Assembly: GCA_010093605.1 (NCBI GenBank)
Contig: MU004186.1
Location: 1,158,616-1,222,615 of the forward strand
DNA length: 64,000 bases
Direction: 5' to 3'
DNA from: Lophium mytilinum
Taxonomy: Eukaryota; Ascomycota; Dothideomycetes; Mytilinidiales; Mytilinidiaceae
Each line of letters begins with the position of its first letter. The first letter of the stretch is position 1. The notes beneath the pieces were generated by a model, which worked only from the letters and a program-made list of their open reading frames with translations, searched no databases and was not told the origin of the DNA. Both the position numbers and the translations under genes were made by a program. Below are positions 11,642 to 24,183 of this stretch, in pieces.

Positions 11642-13574
11642 TCAAGACTCCCCCTTCGGCGTCTCTACGCCCACTCCACCCTCTTCCTTCTTCTCCTCAC
11701 CCCCGCCTTCACCGCCGCCGGCTACCTCCCTGACCTCCGACGTTTCCACGCCCTCTTCAATCGGCGTCGTCGTCCCAGGAGCTTTCGCCCCGTTTCTCCG
11801 CTTTCTCGCCTCCGTCTTCAGCGCTTCCCACCGCTCCCGATACTGCCCCAAGACACCTTTCAGCTTCTCGTTCTGCGCCGCTGTACGTTCCTGTTCCTTT
11901 CGCGCCTGTTCTGACACCTGCAGCTGTGCCTCGAGTAGCTGTGTTAATTCTGCGATCTTGGCCGCTGAGACGTCGTCTTCAGCCGTGACTGGTGCTGTAG
12001 CTGCTGCTGATGTTGACGAAGCATCGGGTATTGGTTGGGGTCCTGCGCTTAATTTGAGCCTCGAGGAGGGCGTGCGCGCGGCAGCAGCCGAAGGCGGAGG
12101 CATCATATTTGCCCCCTTCATAGCTTGCGCGAGTGCAGCTGGATCGCTGGTGGCGGCGTGGATGCCGGGTGAACCACGATTGCGCAGACTGGCTGCCAGC
12201 GCCAGCGATTGGCTCTGGGACGTTGCCTCCCACATCTGTAGTCTGCGGGACTGCTTATCTAATAGAGCACGTAATGTGGTATTTTCTAACTCTATCTCTT
12301 CCACAGTTTTCCGCCCTGCACCTCGGCCCGCGGGAATGCTGTTAGGGGGTGGTTTCGTCGCGGTATTTGCGTTTGGTTTGCGCCGCATGTGACGCGGAGC
12401 CGTAGGAGAGGGTGGATATGGTGTCTCCATCGCGTCTACGAACTCATCATGTTGGCTACCACGGTCGGAGGAGGTTTCCTCGACCAGGTCGGGAAGGTGA
12501 CCTGATGCGTGCTGGAGGATGCCGGCATAAGATACAGTGCCGCCGGAAGTGGGCACAACATAAAACGATTCGGCGGCACCACCGAAGCGTCCATTGCGGT
12601 CTGGGTCCTCTCGAAGGGCACGGAGAGCTGGTTTTGATATCAAAGTCGCATAGTCGGGCTCGTTAGTCGTGGTCGAGCGCACGGGCTTGATAGGAGCGGG
12701 GGCGGGGTTAGGAGTTGCAGGAGTCGGAGTAGAATATGGCCCCAGAGGAAGACTGGCAAAGGCCAGAGGTGCGGAAATCGCCGAGAAGACATTCTCGAAC
12801 GTGGAGTAGAACTTATGGAAGCGGTCGTCGGATGTAGCAGTCGCTGCCTCGGAAGCTTGGGAGACTTGTGACTGTTGCGCATTATCAACGGACTGTGACC
12901 GTCTCTGCGAACCCTCTGTCCTCGTTTCGTCAACTCCTTTCACCTGACGTTGTACGGCATCCTTCGCTGATAATGCTGACTCTTGCGCTTCTGCGCGGCT
13001 TTGTCTCTCAATGCGACTAGGTGCGTTAGCTATAGCATTCGCGACAGATACAGTCGCGCCAGCTGCTACCCCCCTCTTTGGTTGTGCACCCGGTATCCCT
13101 CTTGCGTTTGCTAGGTTGGTCACTATGGATGATGCAGGATCTCGGGAGGGTCTGCGATGGGTAGCCAGTCGGGACGGTGAAGAGGTAGATGCGGGAGAGG
13201 CGGATCTGGTACCGGGAGCGCCTGGGGAAGCTAGCCGAGGCCGTGTTGAAGATACTGTAGATTCTGACTGCGGATCCTGGTGGCTTGCAACAGACGCACG
13301 TGCTGCTGGTGTCTTGATAATACTCGCAAGCCGGTGATGCTGGCTTTCGAGGAGTGCAAGGATCCTCAGGGCCTACCTGCTTGTTAGACTATCCCTGGGC
13401 TTGGATGAGCATATTCTGTCATACCTCTGGGTCTCCGGTCGTTTGGGCTGCTTTTGCAAAGTGCTGCGCGGCCAGCTCATGCTCAGCACTCGCAGTGGAC
13501 ACGTCGGAATTAGCGGTCGCGGCGACGGCGTTTCTGACATGGTTTTGAGCGAGGGTGAGGGGTGCTTGTTCCAT
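11642..13574 (-). CDS. Protein with an MIT-like N-terminal helical domain and C-terminal coiled coil; possible Atg38-like
   Basis: Exons 13574-13425 and 13372-11642 join across a 52-base intron (donor gtatga, branch TCTAAC, acceptor gtag) to give 626 residues; without the first exon the frame would start at a GTG. The first ~70 residues form an Ala-rich helical repeat (starting MEQAPLTLAQNHVRNAV, then HELAAQHFAKAAQ) with the spacing of an MIT (microtubule interacting and trafficking) domain. The middle is Ser/Pro-rich and disordered. A coiled coil near residues 395-430 (VEEIELENTTLRALLDKQS) and another near 525-570 (KIAELTQLLEAQLQVSEQ) follow; the C-terminus is Glu/Gly-rich. MIT plus coiled coil is the layout of Atg38/NRBF2, the dimeric subunit of the autophagy PI3-kinase complex, but this protein is longer and the match is by architecture only. 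Confidence 0.75.
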
Positions 13575-14479
13575 CGTTGCAGATAGAAAAGAGTCTGGTA
13601 GGATACGCAGTGTTCATAGTTCGGGTGGAGGTTCGAGGGTGAGGGGCAGTCGGTGCCTGTTCACTGATGTCTGGTGCTCATCCATGGATGTGAAGACGAG
13701 CCAAGACTTAGAAGGCTGAAGCCGAATGACTCTGTGTGGTAGCCAATCAGAGACCAGCATATCAGAGCATCGTGGGCACCTGATAAGTCTCTATATTTGA
13801 ACTTGTCTATTCACTATAGCTAGTAATGGCAGACCTATCTTACATGCTTCGGCCGGACCTCTGGCAGCCACAACGTATATATCAGAATGCAGCATAAGCT
13901 CTCACAGAGGTTCGTGGTTCGAGGTATATTGTGCAACTCGCAGTATAGTTGCGCAGACAGTTCATAAACGGCGCCATGTCACCAAGCGTGATACAAATGC
14001 CGCTACCATCGTCCGTGGCACTGAAGTGCTGTTGCAAAGTATGGCGTGGTCCCCAGTGATGGTGATGGCTTCACCATTGCCACAGTCGAGATGACGTGCA
14101 GGGATGGCTTTCAGATTGTACCTGTAGGGCTGTTCATGCATCACCAGGTGCCAGGATCACCTCGGCCGTGGCTGTGCAGAGTTCCCCGTCCTTCAGCTCT
14201 GCTCTCTTGCTTCTGCACTCGCTACCCCGAGCAGCCTCTTGATCCTGCTCCAGCTATTATGAATATGCTTTGAGCGCTTGTCGCTGCTTTCGGGAGCCAC
14301 CTTTCGCATTTGTACGTCACCATTCGCCAGCCGCAGAGTGACCAAGCACTTGCACTCTACACAAAGCTCCTAGCTCCACCATCCATGGGCCCATTCCTAC
14401 TGTGGACTGACGCCATTCCCACTCTCCTGCCTGCCGAGCGTCTATTCGCAGTGCCCCTTTGCCGCTGCCGATAACAAGT
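13575..14479. other. Divergent intergenic region
   Basis: Shared upstream region of the MIT-like gene (minus) and the GRAM/VASt gene (plus). Apart from the CCAAT motif near 13743 I see no clear element. Short open frames here lack coding character. Confidence 0.45.
13743..13749 (+). promoter_or_regulatory. CCAAT box upstream of the MIT-like gene
   Basis: The sequence CCAATCA lies about 170 bases upstream of the minus-strand ATG at 13574, a usual position for the fungal CCAAT-binding complex. Orientation is reversed relative to that gene, which the complex tolerates. Inference from motif and position only. Confidence 0.3.
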
Positions 14480-17400
14480 ATGGAGGCCTCGATTGACCGA
14501 ACTCCCAGCAACGTCTCCGAAACCAGTCGCTCCAACTCAGGCCTGTCCACCCTCCTCAAAGGCCGGCGCAAGTCTAAACCGAACAATTCGTCCACAAACT
14601 CCATCGCAAGCAGCGATACACATGGCGACGGTTCGAGTGGGATGAGGTCATCCTTGGACGGCGCGCTGGAGAAGCTCAAGACGAGGAACTCGGAGGAGCG
14701 GCGCGACAGCACAGAGTCTACCAATGGCACCAGGGACAAGATGGCGAAGCTCTTCAAGGGCCGGCGACGGCGCAGGAAGTCGAGTGCACAGGACGATGCC
14801 TCCCAGGTCGACTTGACTGAGGACATACCCCCGCTTCCCAGTACGAGCATGCTGTCCTTGGGCAACAGCGCACACAGCGAGGAATCGCTGCGACTGCATA
14901 GGAGCGTGCCGAGCAGCCTGTTGACGGAGGATTCAGACACGGAATCGTAAGTCAACTGTTTCTTTCACGTCTTGAATTCGTTGTCGAGCATCGCGCCCAG
15001 CCCGTGCTTTATTGGAGCTGAAAGATGGGAAGTCCCTGCCACCTGCGAGCTCGGATCTCCGCTGGCGAACAGCACAGGCTTCAGCCATCAACATCCTCCC
15101 CACCATCTCTACCACCTCATTCATACAAAGCCGCAGGCGGTTGCTTATACGCATTTGTATCCTCATTCGTGATACCTTAGACTCTCGTTGCGCTTTCCCT
15201 TTGTCCCTGCGTCTTTGCACGCCATGTGTCACCGCTAATCAGCCGCTTTCTCACTCAGCCCACCTGTTCGGCCCTCACTCTCACCGCACCAGTCGCATGC
15301 TGGCTACTTGACCACCTCATCGCCCTTGATATCCTCCGAAACCCTCGATTCCCCTACCTCCATATCAACCGTCACCGAACACGCAACCCCCCTCGACGAC
15401 ACGCTGGCTCCCAAAAACACCAGCACGCTCAGCGCAAACTCCGAACCCAAACGTAGCCCTTCGCCAGTAGGCAAACTCAAGGAAGCCTTTGCGCCTACAC
15501 GTCGATCGACCTCGCCAAGACCTGGAGGGGACAACGACTCCACCAAGTCTGGGTTGGGTGGCGGTCTCGGAGGGCTATTTGGGGGAGTGGGCAAGAAGGG
15601 AGGATCCACCTCGAGACGCGGCTCCAGTACGCTCGACGAACCCCCTACAATACACATTTCGCACGAGACGCAGTCGACGCCCGTTCTACCATCTGCTTCG
15701 CCACCTAGGATAATAACCACCATCCCGGCTACTCCACCCAACCTAGGGGAAGCTCCGACCACGTTGGTGACGCCGCCCACGCCTACCGACGGAAAGGCCT
15801 CGTCACCAACAGACTCGAACAGAAGCTTGCAGACTTCCGCAAAGCCTGTCACGCACCAACAGTCGCAGTCCAACTCAAACATCGTAACATCTCCTTCGGG
15901 GAACATGATATCGCACAGACGCGTGCGATCAGCTACAAATCCTCCCAGCAAACTGTCGAACTCCATATCTGCGCCTCTAACACCCACAATAGAAGAGACA
16001 AAAACACCCGGGGGGTCTCTCTCTAGTCCTCAAAACAACAGTGGTTTTTTCTCGTCTGTCTTCTCTGCGGCCCAGAACGCCGCCACGCAGCTCTCGACGA
16101 CTATAGCAAACACATCAATCTCCACTGGGTCCAAAAACAAGGCCAACAGCAACCTTCAGACCGAGGAAGATAAAACGGGCGACGTCGGCGGCGAAGAAGT
16201 AATTGGGCCAGAGTCCGAAGGTGTATCCACGGAAATTCCCGGGACCGAGCCTCGTCAGCTCGCTGTGGAGACGTTAGGATCTGGGGATCTTAGTTTGGCT
16301 CAGCTTGGCATTTCTGAAAGCACAGACCCAAGTCCCATGACTTCAAAATCGAACCTCGTAGAGCCGTCGTTGCTACCAAATGACCACGCTTCTGCGAAGG
16401 CAGAGGACATAGCTGCTGCACAGGCAGTGTCCGCCGCATATGCTGCAGAAAAGCCCAATGGAGTTACAAACTCTGAAAGACCCCGCTCGCTAACCACGCT
16501 TTCAGGCGGCGGCGTATCGCCTCCAAGGTTACCCGATAGTCTTGACTCCCCTGGCAGCGTAGTCCAGCGTACTGGTAGCATTAGAAGCCGGATAAGTGGT
16601 GGTAGAAAGAGGAGGCACCGAGGTAGTTCAGCAACCACTGGCCACACGATAGCAGCAGCTATAGGTGCCAGTACTGCTACATTGGCACATCCAGCTGCAC
16701 TCGCCAACGGTCAGCGACTGCAAGGAACAGGTTTTGCGGTCGCACCCGCGAAGCGCAACAGGGATTTTCACAATCTTTTTCGAAGTGTACCAGAGGACGA
16801 TTATCTTATCGAGGATTACAGCGCAGCATTACAACGAGACATCCTGCTTCATGGCCGCTTATACGTTTCGGAGGGACACATATGCTTTTCCAGTAACATC
16901 CTTGGATGGGTCACCAACTTGGTAATAAGCTTCGACGAGATAGTGACAGTAGAGAAGAAAAGCACGGCGGTAATCTTCCCTAATGCTATTGTAATCCAGA
17001 CATTACACGCTCGGAACGTATTCGCGAGTTTTGTTTCCCGAGATTCTACCTACGATCTCATAATAGGCATCTGGAAAATCAGCCATCCGAACCTCAAGAG
17101 CTCAGTGAATGGTGTGACGCTTGATGGAGCTGGGACTGGCGACAAGACCGAAAAGGACGAGTCAGTGGGCAGTGAAGATGGTTCTATCGACGGCTCAGAT
17201 GATGAGGTCTATGACGAAGATGCCGAAGACGAAGAAGGCTTAGGCAGCTTCACCGAAGCCGGCGAAGGCAGCATCGCCGGTAGCGAGGGTGATTCTATGC
17301 AGGCTGCGAGTCGGAAGGCGTCTGCGGCTGCACTTGGTGCGCCAGTGAGTGGAGGTACGAGCAAGATCGTAGACAACGCCGAAGCCGCTCTTGCCGGAGC

Positions 17401-18617
17401 CACGGCCACACAGGACTTCCCTGGATCGCCTACGCATGCACCCACAGAGTGCGGTGATGGAGATAGTCACTACGACAAGCTCCTGATCGATACGACGATT
17501 GCTGCCCCGCTCGGAAAAATCTATTCCCTCATGTTCGGGCCCGCGTCTGGCCAATTTATGCGGAAATGGCACATTGAAGACCAGAAGTCGACAGAGTTGC
17601 AAATGGAGGATGACAAAAAGGGCCTCGACCAGGATATAAAGACCATGAACATTTCTTACATCAAACCCCTAGGAGGTGGCTTGGGCCCGAAGCAAACGAA
17701 ATGCCTGGTGGCGATGACACTAGAACAATTTGATCTAGACAGGGCGGTCACGGTCTTATGTTCAACGCAGACGCCGGATGTACCAAGCGGTAATGTGTTT
17801 CTCACAAAGACAAGGTACTGCTTGATGTGGGGACCAGGCAATTCGACGCGCCTAATTATGACGTGTACGGTGGAATGGTCTGGGAAGAGCTGGCTGAAAG
17901 GTAGCTAACACCCTTACATGCTCAGACCGAGCTGGCAAGATCTGACTGTTGTACTTAGGGCCAATCGAAAAAGGCGCAAACGACGGCCAGATTTCCTACG
18001 CGAAGGACATCACGACCGCCCTCAGAGCCGCCGTCACGACCAAAGCAGCCGTCAAGGGCGCTCAACGCGGCAGAGGCAAAGGCCGCAAGCGCCGCGGCGA
18101 CACCTCTCTCGACGAAAGCCTGATACCCACACCTGGCGACGAAATCGAAAAGATAACCACCCACAAGCCTGTTAGCTGGGGCGTGTTGGAGCCCTTGCAC
18201 GGCCCCCTCGGCCCTGTTGTCGACATCATCGGCAGCTTTGTGTCCGGGCCGACTGTTATCGCGGTCCTGTTTGCTTTGCTACTAGTTTCGTGGCTGAGGA
18301 GGCCCGCCGCACCGGGCTTGGGCAGTCTCGGTGTCCCTGGGCTCGCAACGCCGCAGCGCGTAGCAGCGTACGAGGAGATGTGGCGCAAGGAGGAGAGCGA
18401 GCTGTGGCGATGGCTCGAGGAGCGAGTGGTCATCGACCGCGTGCTTACGCCGCCTGCTGAAAGCGATGCGTGGCGTAAGAAGCAACGTGTCGGAGGGATG
18501 CAAGAGAGGTTGGTAGAGGAGAAGATGAGCGAGCGGCAGATCGATGAGGCGATCAGGGTGACGCAGGAGAGGCTGGAGGCGTTGAAGGATGCGGTTGAGA
18601 GGAGGAGGGAGCGTTAG
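14480..18617 (+). CDS. GRAM and VASt (StART-like) domain membrane-anchored sterol transfer protein, Lam/Ltc family
   Basis: Exons 14480-14946, 15259-17900 and 17959-18617 join in frame (introns 312 and 58 bases) to give 1255 residues. Residues 1-640 are disordered and Ser/Thr/Pro-rich with basic RRRRRK patches. A GRAM (PH-like) domain lies at about 655-760 (RDFHNLFRSVPEDDYLIEDY to YDLIIGIWK). An acidic linker follows. The VASt/StART-like domain spans about 890-1060 (KIYSLMFGPASGQFMRKWH, then SYIKPLGGGLGPKQTKC and RYCLMWG). A membrane segment at about 1120-1148 (GPTVIAVLFALLLVSWL) anchors it, followed by a charged helical tail. This is the layout of yeast Lam/Ltc proteins, which are ER-anchored at contact sites and move ergosterol from the plasma membrane. 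There is a single VASt domain, as in Lam1/3/5/6 rather than Lam2/4. The first intron is long and could hide a small exon. Confidence 0.92.
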
Positions 18618-20441
18618 GAGTGTATAGGCTTGGATTATTGAAAGTTCTGGCATTCGCAAACGGTGTATTATATAAGCGTATTGAGGAGTTGTTATGTGAG
18701 ATGGATTCACTCGATGGGTTCTTGGACTTTGGTGGACTTTTGGACCTTGTGGAGTGTGTACGCGTTGCGCGTTAGTTGAATAAATACCCTCCTTGAGAGA
18801 AGTGTGAGTTTATATTGTTGTGTTGATTTGACCCGCCGCTTTTGTGTATTCTTTTCCAATATCCCTAGCATATCCTGTTGATCTTACCTTTGTACCGTGA
18901 ATCTTTTCGGATGCCTACGGGCCCTAAAGCGCCGTGCCTCTATGTATATATAACTCCTCGCACGAGTCTTCATATCTGTAAGCCATCATTTTAGCAAAGG
19001 CTCTTCAGGGACGAGAAAAGCTGAGCAAAAGTGTGACAAAAAGGGGGATCAATCAGACATCCAAGGAAGAAATTGCCGCTCAACGCGCATCTGTCATAGG
19101 TTCGAGTCGATGGCTAGCGTGGAAACCGCGAATGTAGGAATGTTTCATCATATGATCGTGGGGAATTGAAATAATTGAGATATATTGCTTACCATAAGCA
19201 AAGATAGAGGAGGCCAGGTTATATTATGAAGCTGTTTTGGCGGGTGAGATTTGCTGTGCTGGTTGAGTGGAAGGGCTTGGTAAGGAGAAACGCTGGTCCT
19301 ATAGAACGCTTGGTTTCGTGGAACGGTTAGTGCTCTTCGGCGAGAGGCTTTGCGCAGATGAGTTGAAATCCTGGGTCGAACTTCTCATGTGTGGAGCTAG
19401 TATGGCTCATTGTCACCACATGTTGTGGGATTGTCTCGGTTCGGGTGATGTTTCTTTGCCTTGGCCTGCGTGGAAGCCTAGTGACTTATACATTCATGTC
19501 GAGGTGGTGGATGGTGAAAAAGTGCTTCGTGGATCGAAATCATCATAGGCGCGGTCGTCGAATGAAAGGCCCTACTGCCATGTGTTATGACACAGCTGGG
19601 GGCGTGTCATCTTTCTTTGCCTTGGCTACCGAATCTTTGAGGCGGAGGAGGTGGTACGGACCTGTGATGCCGCAGCAGAATTTGTATCAGGTCAGGAAAC
19701 ACGACGTTGAAGGAAAGGTTTGGGTGCTGACCCACGTAATCCATGGCTTAGGTGATGCGATCGATTCAGCCCCACCGCGGCGAACCGAAGGCATGGGACT
19801 CGCTTCATCCAAGGTTGACTGCACCCTGGATGTTACAAGAATAGTCGCAGGCCTCCATGGATGTGCTCACTTATCATATGCGCCTCAACCTTTCAACACC
19901 CTCCTTTTGCAATCTCCTTCATCTGCCTCGATGCTGCTACTCGCTTGATAAAACCGCTCTCTGATATTATCGTCTTGGATCTCTTGTACGTAATCACACT
20001 GTCAGCGACCCTCATCTCGCGAATGATAATTGAAAGAATACCTGTCTCAACATCGCGCATACCATCCAAACTAGAGTTCACAATCGGGTTGGTTATCCGC
20101 CGTCCCGTCCAACTCAGCGAGCATGCAAGTCACGAATATCAAGCAGCCCTCGTAGAGAAAAGAAACACTCGTCCCATTCCCAATACTGACTGGTAATACT
20201 AACCCATCCCCGGATCTCTATCCACTAAGATCTATGCTGAGCTACTCGACCAATGTCCGACTTCGCTAGCTTTTGTCGATCCTTACAAGACCCCCCCACT
20301 CCTCATGACCCTCTTACTTAGTCGAGGGTCTCATTCGCATACCAAGCTCAACTGAAACTCCCAACGCCTTACAAGAATAGTAGAATTCATATAGGCTTCA
20401 ATGATGCGGCGCGGCCGCGAGGCGGACGTAGCTAAATTTAA
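18618..20441. other. Intergenic between convergent genes, ~1.8 kb
   Basis: No supported gene. Frames at 19267-19548 and 19391-19948 lack recognisable domains or splice structure. The phrase tttctttgccttggc occurs twice, near 19450 and 19613, within similar G-rich surroundings. A short hairpin (gaccctc / gagggtc) lies near 20307-20333. Confidence 0.4.
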
Positions 20442-21891
20442 TCAATGCACGTGCCCAATCTGCGTAACCAGCGGAATCAGCATGCCCACCACCGCCGTCG
20501 CGACCTCGCTGGCGGACGGGTGGGCGCTCTTGGGCGCGGCGCTGCTGCGGCTGTACGGGTCCGCGTAGCCGTTGGAGCCGGCATCGAAGTCGTGGGAGTG
20601 GGTGGGCGTAGCCGCGGAGTCGGTCATGGAGTGCATGGCGACGTACCTTCGCTTCATATTAGCTACACATCGTTTAATAGTAGGAGGGAGGAATTAAGCG
20701 ACTTACAGAAACGTCCCCCCTGAAAATAGCAATACGCACCCCGTGGCCCATGTCAGGCCGTCGTCGCCGCCGAGCCGGGCGCGGCCAAGGAGGTGCACGG
20801 CGGACCAGGTGACGAAGGCGCCGGCGGGCGCGGCGAGGCTGAAGAGGAGGAGGTGGGTGCGCGCGGTGCGCTTGGAGATGCCTTGTTTGAGCAGCACGGA
20901 GGTGAGGCCGAAGGCGGCGGGGGCTTTGTGCAGCATTATGGCTAGGAAGACGATGAAGCCGAGTGATGTCGATGGGGCGGTGGTGGAGGCGCCGAGGGCG
21001 ATGCCGTCCGCGAAGGCGTGGATGATGAGGCCGATTGTGGTCGCTGAGGAGCGCGGGCTTGGTGGTTCCATTCCTGGAGCCGGGGAAGAAGGGATGCCGG
21101 GCGAATTCGAGTGATGCGAGCCGCGGGATAGATTAGAAAGGTCTATGTGGAGGGGTCTGTATTTCGGCTGCGAATGGCCGAGCGTGTCTGGTAGCACGTC
21201 CACGAGATACATGAGGATGAAGCCGAGGACGAGGGAGACGCCAACCCAGGCGTGAGGCTCGCGGCCTTCGCGCTCTTCTGAAGTCTCGACTTTGGGTTGT
21301 GGGTGGATACGCTGCTTGCCCAAATCACCTTCGGATGAGTCGTCATCGCCTTGGGGCTTCTTGGGGTGGTTCTCGTCCTCGTCATCGGTGTCGTGGGTGG
21401 CATCTTGCGCATCTTTTGCGGCGTCTTGAGCGTCCTTTGCTCGCGGCACTATGACTACACCGGGAGCTTTGATGGCGCGGAGCTCAAGATAGTCCGATTT
21501 CACAGCCTTGGAGGCTATGGTGCGGGGGGGCACAGCGGTCATTTGGGGGTGTTCAGCGTATTTCCATTGCTGAGCTTCTGACCACTCTACTGACCGCGCC
21601 GCATGGTCATGGCTATGGCTCTTCTTCCCAATGCTGTACAACGTCTCAATGCCTTCTGGAATGATGACTATGAGCGCAGTTCCGACTAGCACACCGGTCC
21701 CCAATGCGGATATGAATCGTAATTGGCGTTGGGAGAGCGAAAGGGAGAGGGGAAGGGCGCCGGCGAGAAATGACCTGTATAGCTAGAAATTAGACCAAGA
21801 CACTCCGGAGGTGGCGGATTCCAGCAGCGTTTTCTTACGCGATTGCCATGAGGGTGCTCAGAGCGAGCAGCATAAACAGGCCGTCCCACAT
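20442..21891 (-). CDS. ZIP-family divalent metal transporter, ZIP9/Atx2-like
   Basis: Exons 21891-21839, 21774-20707 and 20646-20442 (introns 64 and 60 bases) give 441 residues. The N-terminus is a first membrane segment split by intron 1 (MWDGLFMLLALSTLMAIA, continuing SFLAGALPLSLS). The second segment ends GTALIVIIPEGIE, followed by a His-containing cytosolic loop (SHSHDH) and an acidic linker. The metal-site helices are clear: IIHAFADGIALGAS and IMLHKAPAAFGL, with the paired His, Asp and Glu/Pro pattern of the ZIP9 (SLC39A9) branch. GGTFLYVAMH at the last splice junction is also typical. Yeast Atx2, the nearest known fungal relative, is a Golgi manganese transporter; Mn2+ or Zn2+ export from a secretory compartment to the cytosol is the likely role. 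The loop between helices is long (~150 residues) and low-complexity. Confidence 0.9.
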
Positions 21892-22337
21892 GATGGGTGG
21901 TTGATGGCCTCAAGCAGCCAGGTGGAACAAGGGGGATGTATACGGGGGAGGCGGCTACGATGGCAGGACTGAACAGTACACAGCGGCGGTCATGTTGCTC
22001 CAGATTCAGACATGTCTTCGGTGTGTAGATGCAGCAATGGTGGTCTTTGGTAAGAGTGGAGTGGAGGAGGTCCAACAATCTTGAACTGGTAGGGCTGATA
22101 GCTTCGCCCGTGCACAGTCCACCGTAACCCGTTTTCTTAAGAGCTGCGCCAGAACGCGTGAAGTGCTTCGCGCGACTGCTACACCATTTCTCCACCTCAC
22201 TTGCTCGCTCGCCTCTTGTCGAACTCTACAACACACATTATTTGCGCGCGACTATTTCGACGTACTCATAGCATAGCGCATACCTCCTTTCATTTGATAG
22301 AGTGTCCATCGCGCTTCCACGCGCATTACTCACCACC
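21892..22337. promoter_or_regulatory. Divergent promoter region, ZIP transporter / HAT1
   Basis: 446 bases separate the two start codons, which point away from each other. CT-rich tracts occur close to the HAT1 start. I see no obvious TATA or CCAAT motif. Confidence 0.4.
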
Positions 22338-24183
22338 ATGGAGGAGATTACCACAGACTTCGAGAAGTGTAAGCCTACCTAGCGTTGACAACTATCGCGA
22401 GCCCTTGCTTGCCACCGTTTGAGGTGCTTCAACAGCGCATAAAACTTCCAAAAATATATAAACTCCTTCAAAGCCCGAATCAGAGCCAAACCCCCCAACA
22501 ACTCGAACGCTGAACGCTTCACAATTCCTTTATCCCAAACCCGATGCTGACGATATCACCAGGGCTGACTCCCGCGAACGATGCCTTCAACCTGAATCTG
22601 GTGCGACCCACCAGCGAAGCAGGCGACCCCCAGCGCATCTTCGAAGAGCCTTTCCACCCAGAGTTCACATTGGATATGTTCCCTCAAGAAGAGATGATTA
22701 TCGGATACAGCGACCTAGAGCTAAATCTTGACTTTCGTGCCAATGACCTCAAGCCGTCGCTGCAGATCTCATATGGCGAGAAGTGGAAGGGAGTTGGGGA
22801 ACTTAAGCCCATGGATTTGAATGAGGTGCTGAAGAAGTTCCTACCACCCTGTAAGACATATCCAAGCTAAAGCTCCATCATGGGAATGTTTGGAGCAAGC
22901 GGGATGAGGAGAAGCGCTGACATGATACAGATGCATTCGAAGGCGTTGAAGACGACTCAACCGGTCCGGACGCAACCGACAGCTCCTGGAAGCCCCCTGG
23001 CAAGCATATGAAGTCCTATGCTCTTCACGGCAGGCAGTTTGAGATATGGAGCGCCAGCTTTAGTGACCCTGTGGCTAGAGACATCTTTCGCCGAATGCAA
23101 ATATTCATTCCGTTCTTCGTTGATGGTGGTAGCGTACAACAGCTAGACGACGAAAGTGAAGATGCTTGGCAGATACACCGATGGACGCTGTTCTTGACGT
23201 ACGAGGTTACGCCGCTGAAGAAGATGCCTGGTGTCTCTCCCTACACACTAGTCGGCTTCGCGACATCGTACAAGCACTGGATATACCCAACTAAGGAGGT
23301 CATGGAAGCTACACAGACAAAATCCTTCTTTCCAGACCCGGAAAAACCTCCTGTTCCACTGCAATCCGCGATAGACCCCCAAACCTCTGAGTACCTCGAG
23401 CCATACGATCAGCTTTCAGGTCCCTCCCGCGAATGCATCTCCCAGTTCGCCATTCTACCACCCTACCAAAAGCAATCGCACGGCTCGCACCTTTACGACA
23501 CCATGTTCGCAGCCTTCGTCGCCCTCCCTAACATCTACGAAATCACCGTCGAGATGCCTAACCAGGCCTTCGACGACATGCGCGACTGGTGCGATCTGCT
23601 ATACCTGCGCAAAATACCAGAGTTCACCGCCCTCACTCTCCCCACCGCCATAGAATCCAAGGAACTCGCAAAGGACGCCCCAATCCCCAAAGACAAAATC
23701 ATCGGCTCCGAGAAAGCCCTTACCGCGCTACGCCACAAGTGCAAGATCACTACTCGCCAGTTCCAGCGCCTGGTCGAGATGCAACTCCTCAGCACCATAC
23801 CCGTAGGGAACCGCTCTGTGAGCCGCCTCACACGGAAGGAGAAGAGCAAGGATGAGAACGACCGCCGGTTCTACTTCTGGCGGCTGGCGCAAAAGCAGCG
23901 TCTGTACCTGCACAACTTCGATAGTCTAATGCAGATTGAAGCGGACGAGCGGATTGAGAGGGTCGCGGAAACGGCGAACATTGTCCAGGCGGATTGGGAG
24001 CGGTTGTTGGAGGGCGCAAAGCGGCGTGCTGAGTGGAGGGCTCAGGATGGCGACAGCGCCAGTGCCGGATTGAGGGGGCCGAAGCGGAGGAGGGTGGTTG
24101 AGAGCGAAGAAGATGACGAGGACGAGGACGAGGACGCTGATGAGAGGGAGACTGTGGCTGCTAAGCGGCCGAAGGTTTCGTGA
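22338..24183 (+). CDS. HAT1: Histone acetyltransferase type B catalytic subunit Hat1
   Basis: Exons 22338-22368, 22563-22850 and 22931-24183 give 523 residues. The 31-base first exon encodes MEEITTDFEK and a split Trp codon that continues as LTPANDAFNLNLVRP, the conserved Hat1 start. Later family blocks are PPYAFEGVED at the second junction, the RWTLFLTYEV segment, and the acetyl-CoA loop QFAILPPYQKQSHGSHLYD. The catalytic-loop block VEMPNQAFDDMRDWCDL holds the acidic residue expected for catalysis. The C-terminus adds an acidic, nuclear-signal-like tail (SEEDDEDEDEDADER, then KRPK). Hat1 acetylates newly made histone H4 at Lys5 and Lys12 with its partner Hat2 before deposition. Length is typical of fungal orthologues. 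Confidence 0.95.

Noticed and set aside
14947-15258. An additional exon inside the long first intron of the GRAM/VASt gene
   Set aside because: The direct join gives an uninterrupted, plausible TESPPVRPSLSPHQSH segment; no small exon is needed, although one cannot be excluded.
19095-19115. ggttcgagtc, resembling a tRNA T-arm
   Set aside because: No matching acceptor, D or anticodon stems can be formed around it.
19391-19948. 185-residue open frame in the spacer after the VASt gene
   Set aside because: No recognisable domain, unusual residue composition and no supporting splice signals; overlaps another unsupported frame.
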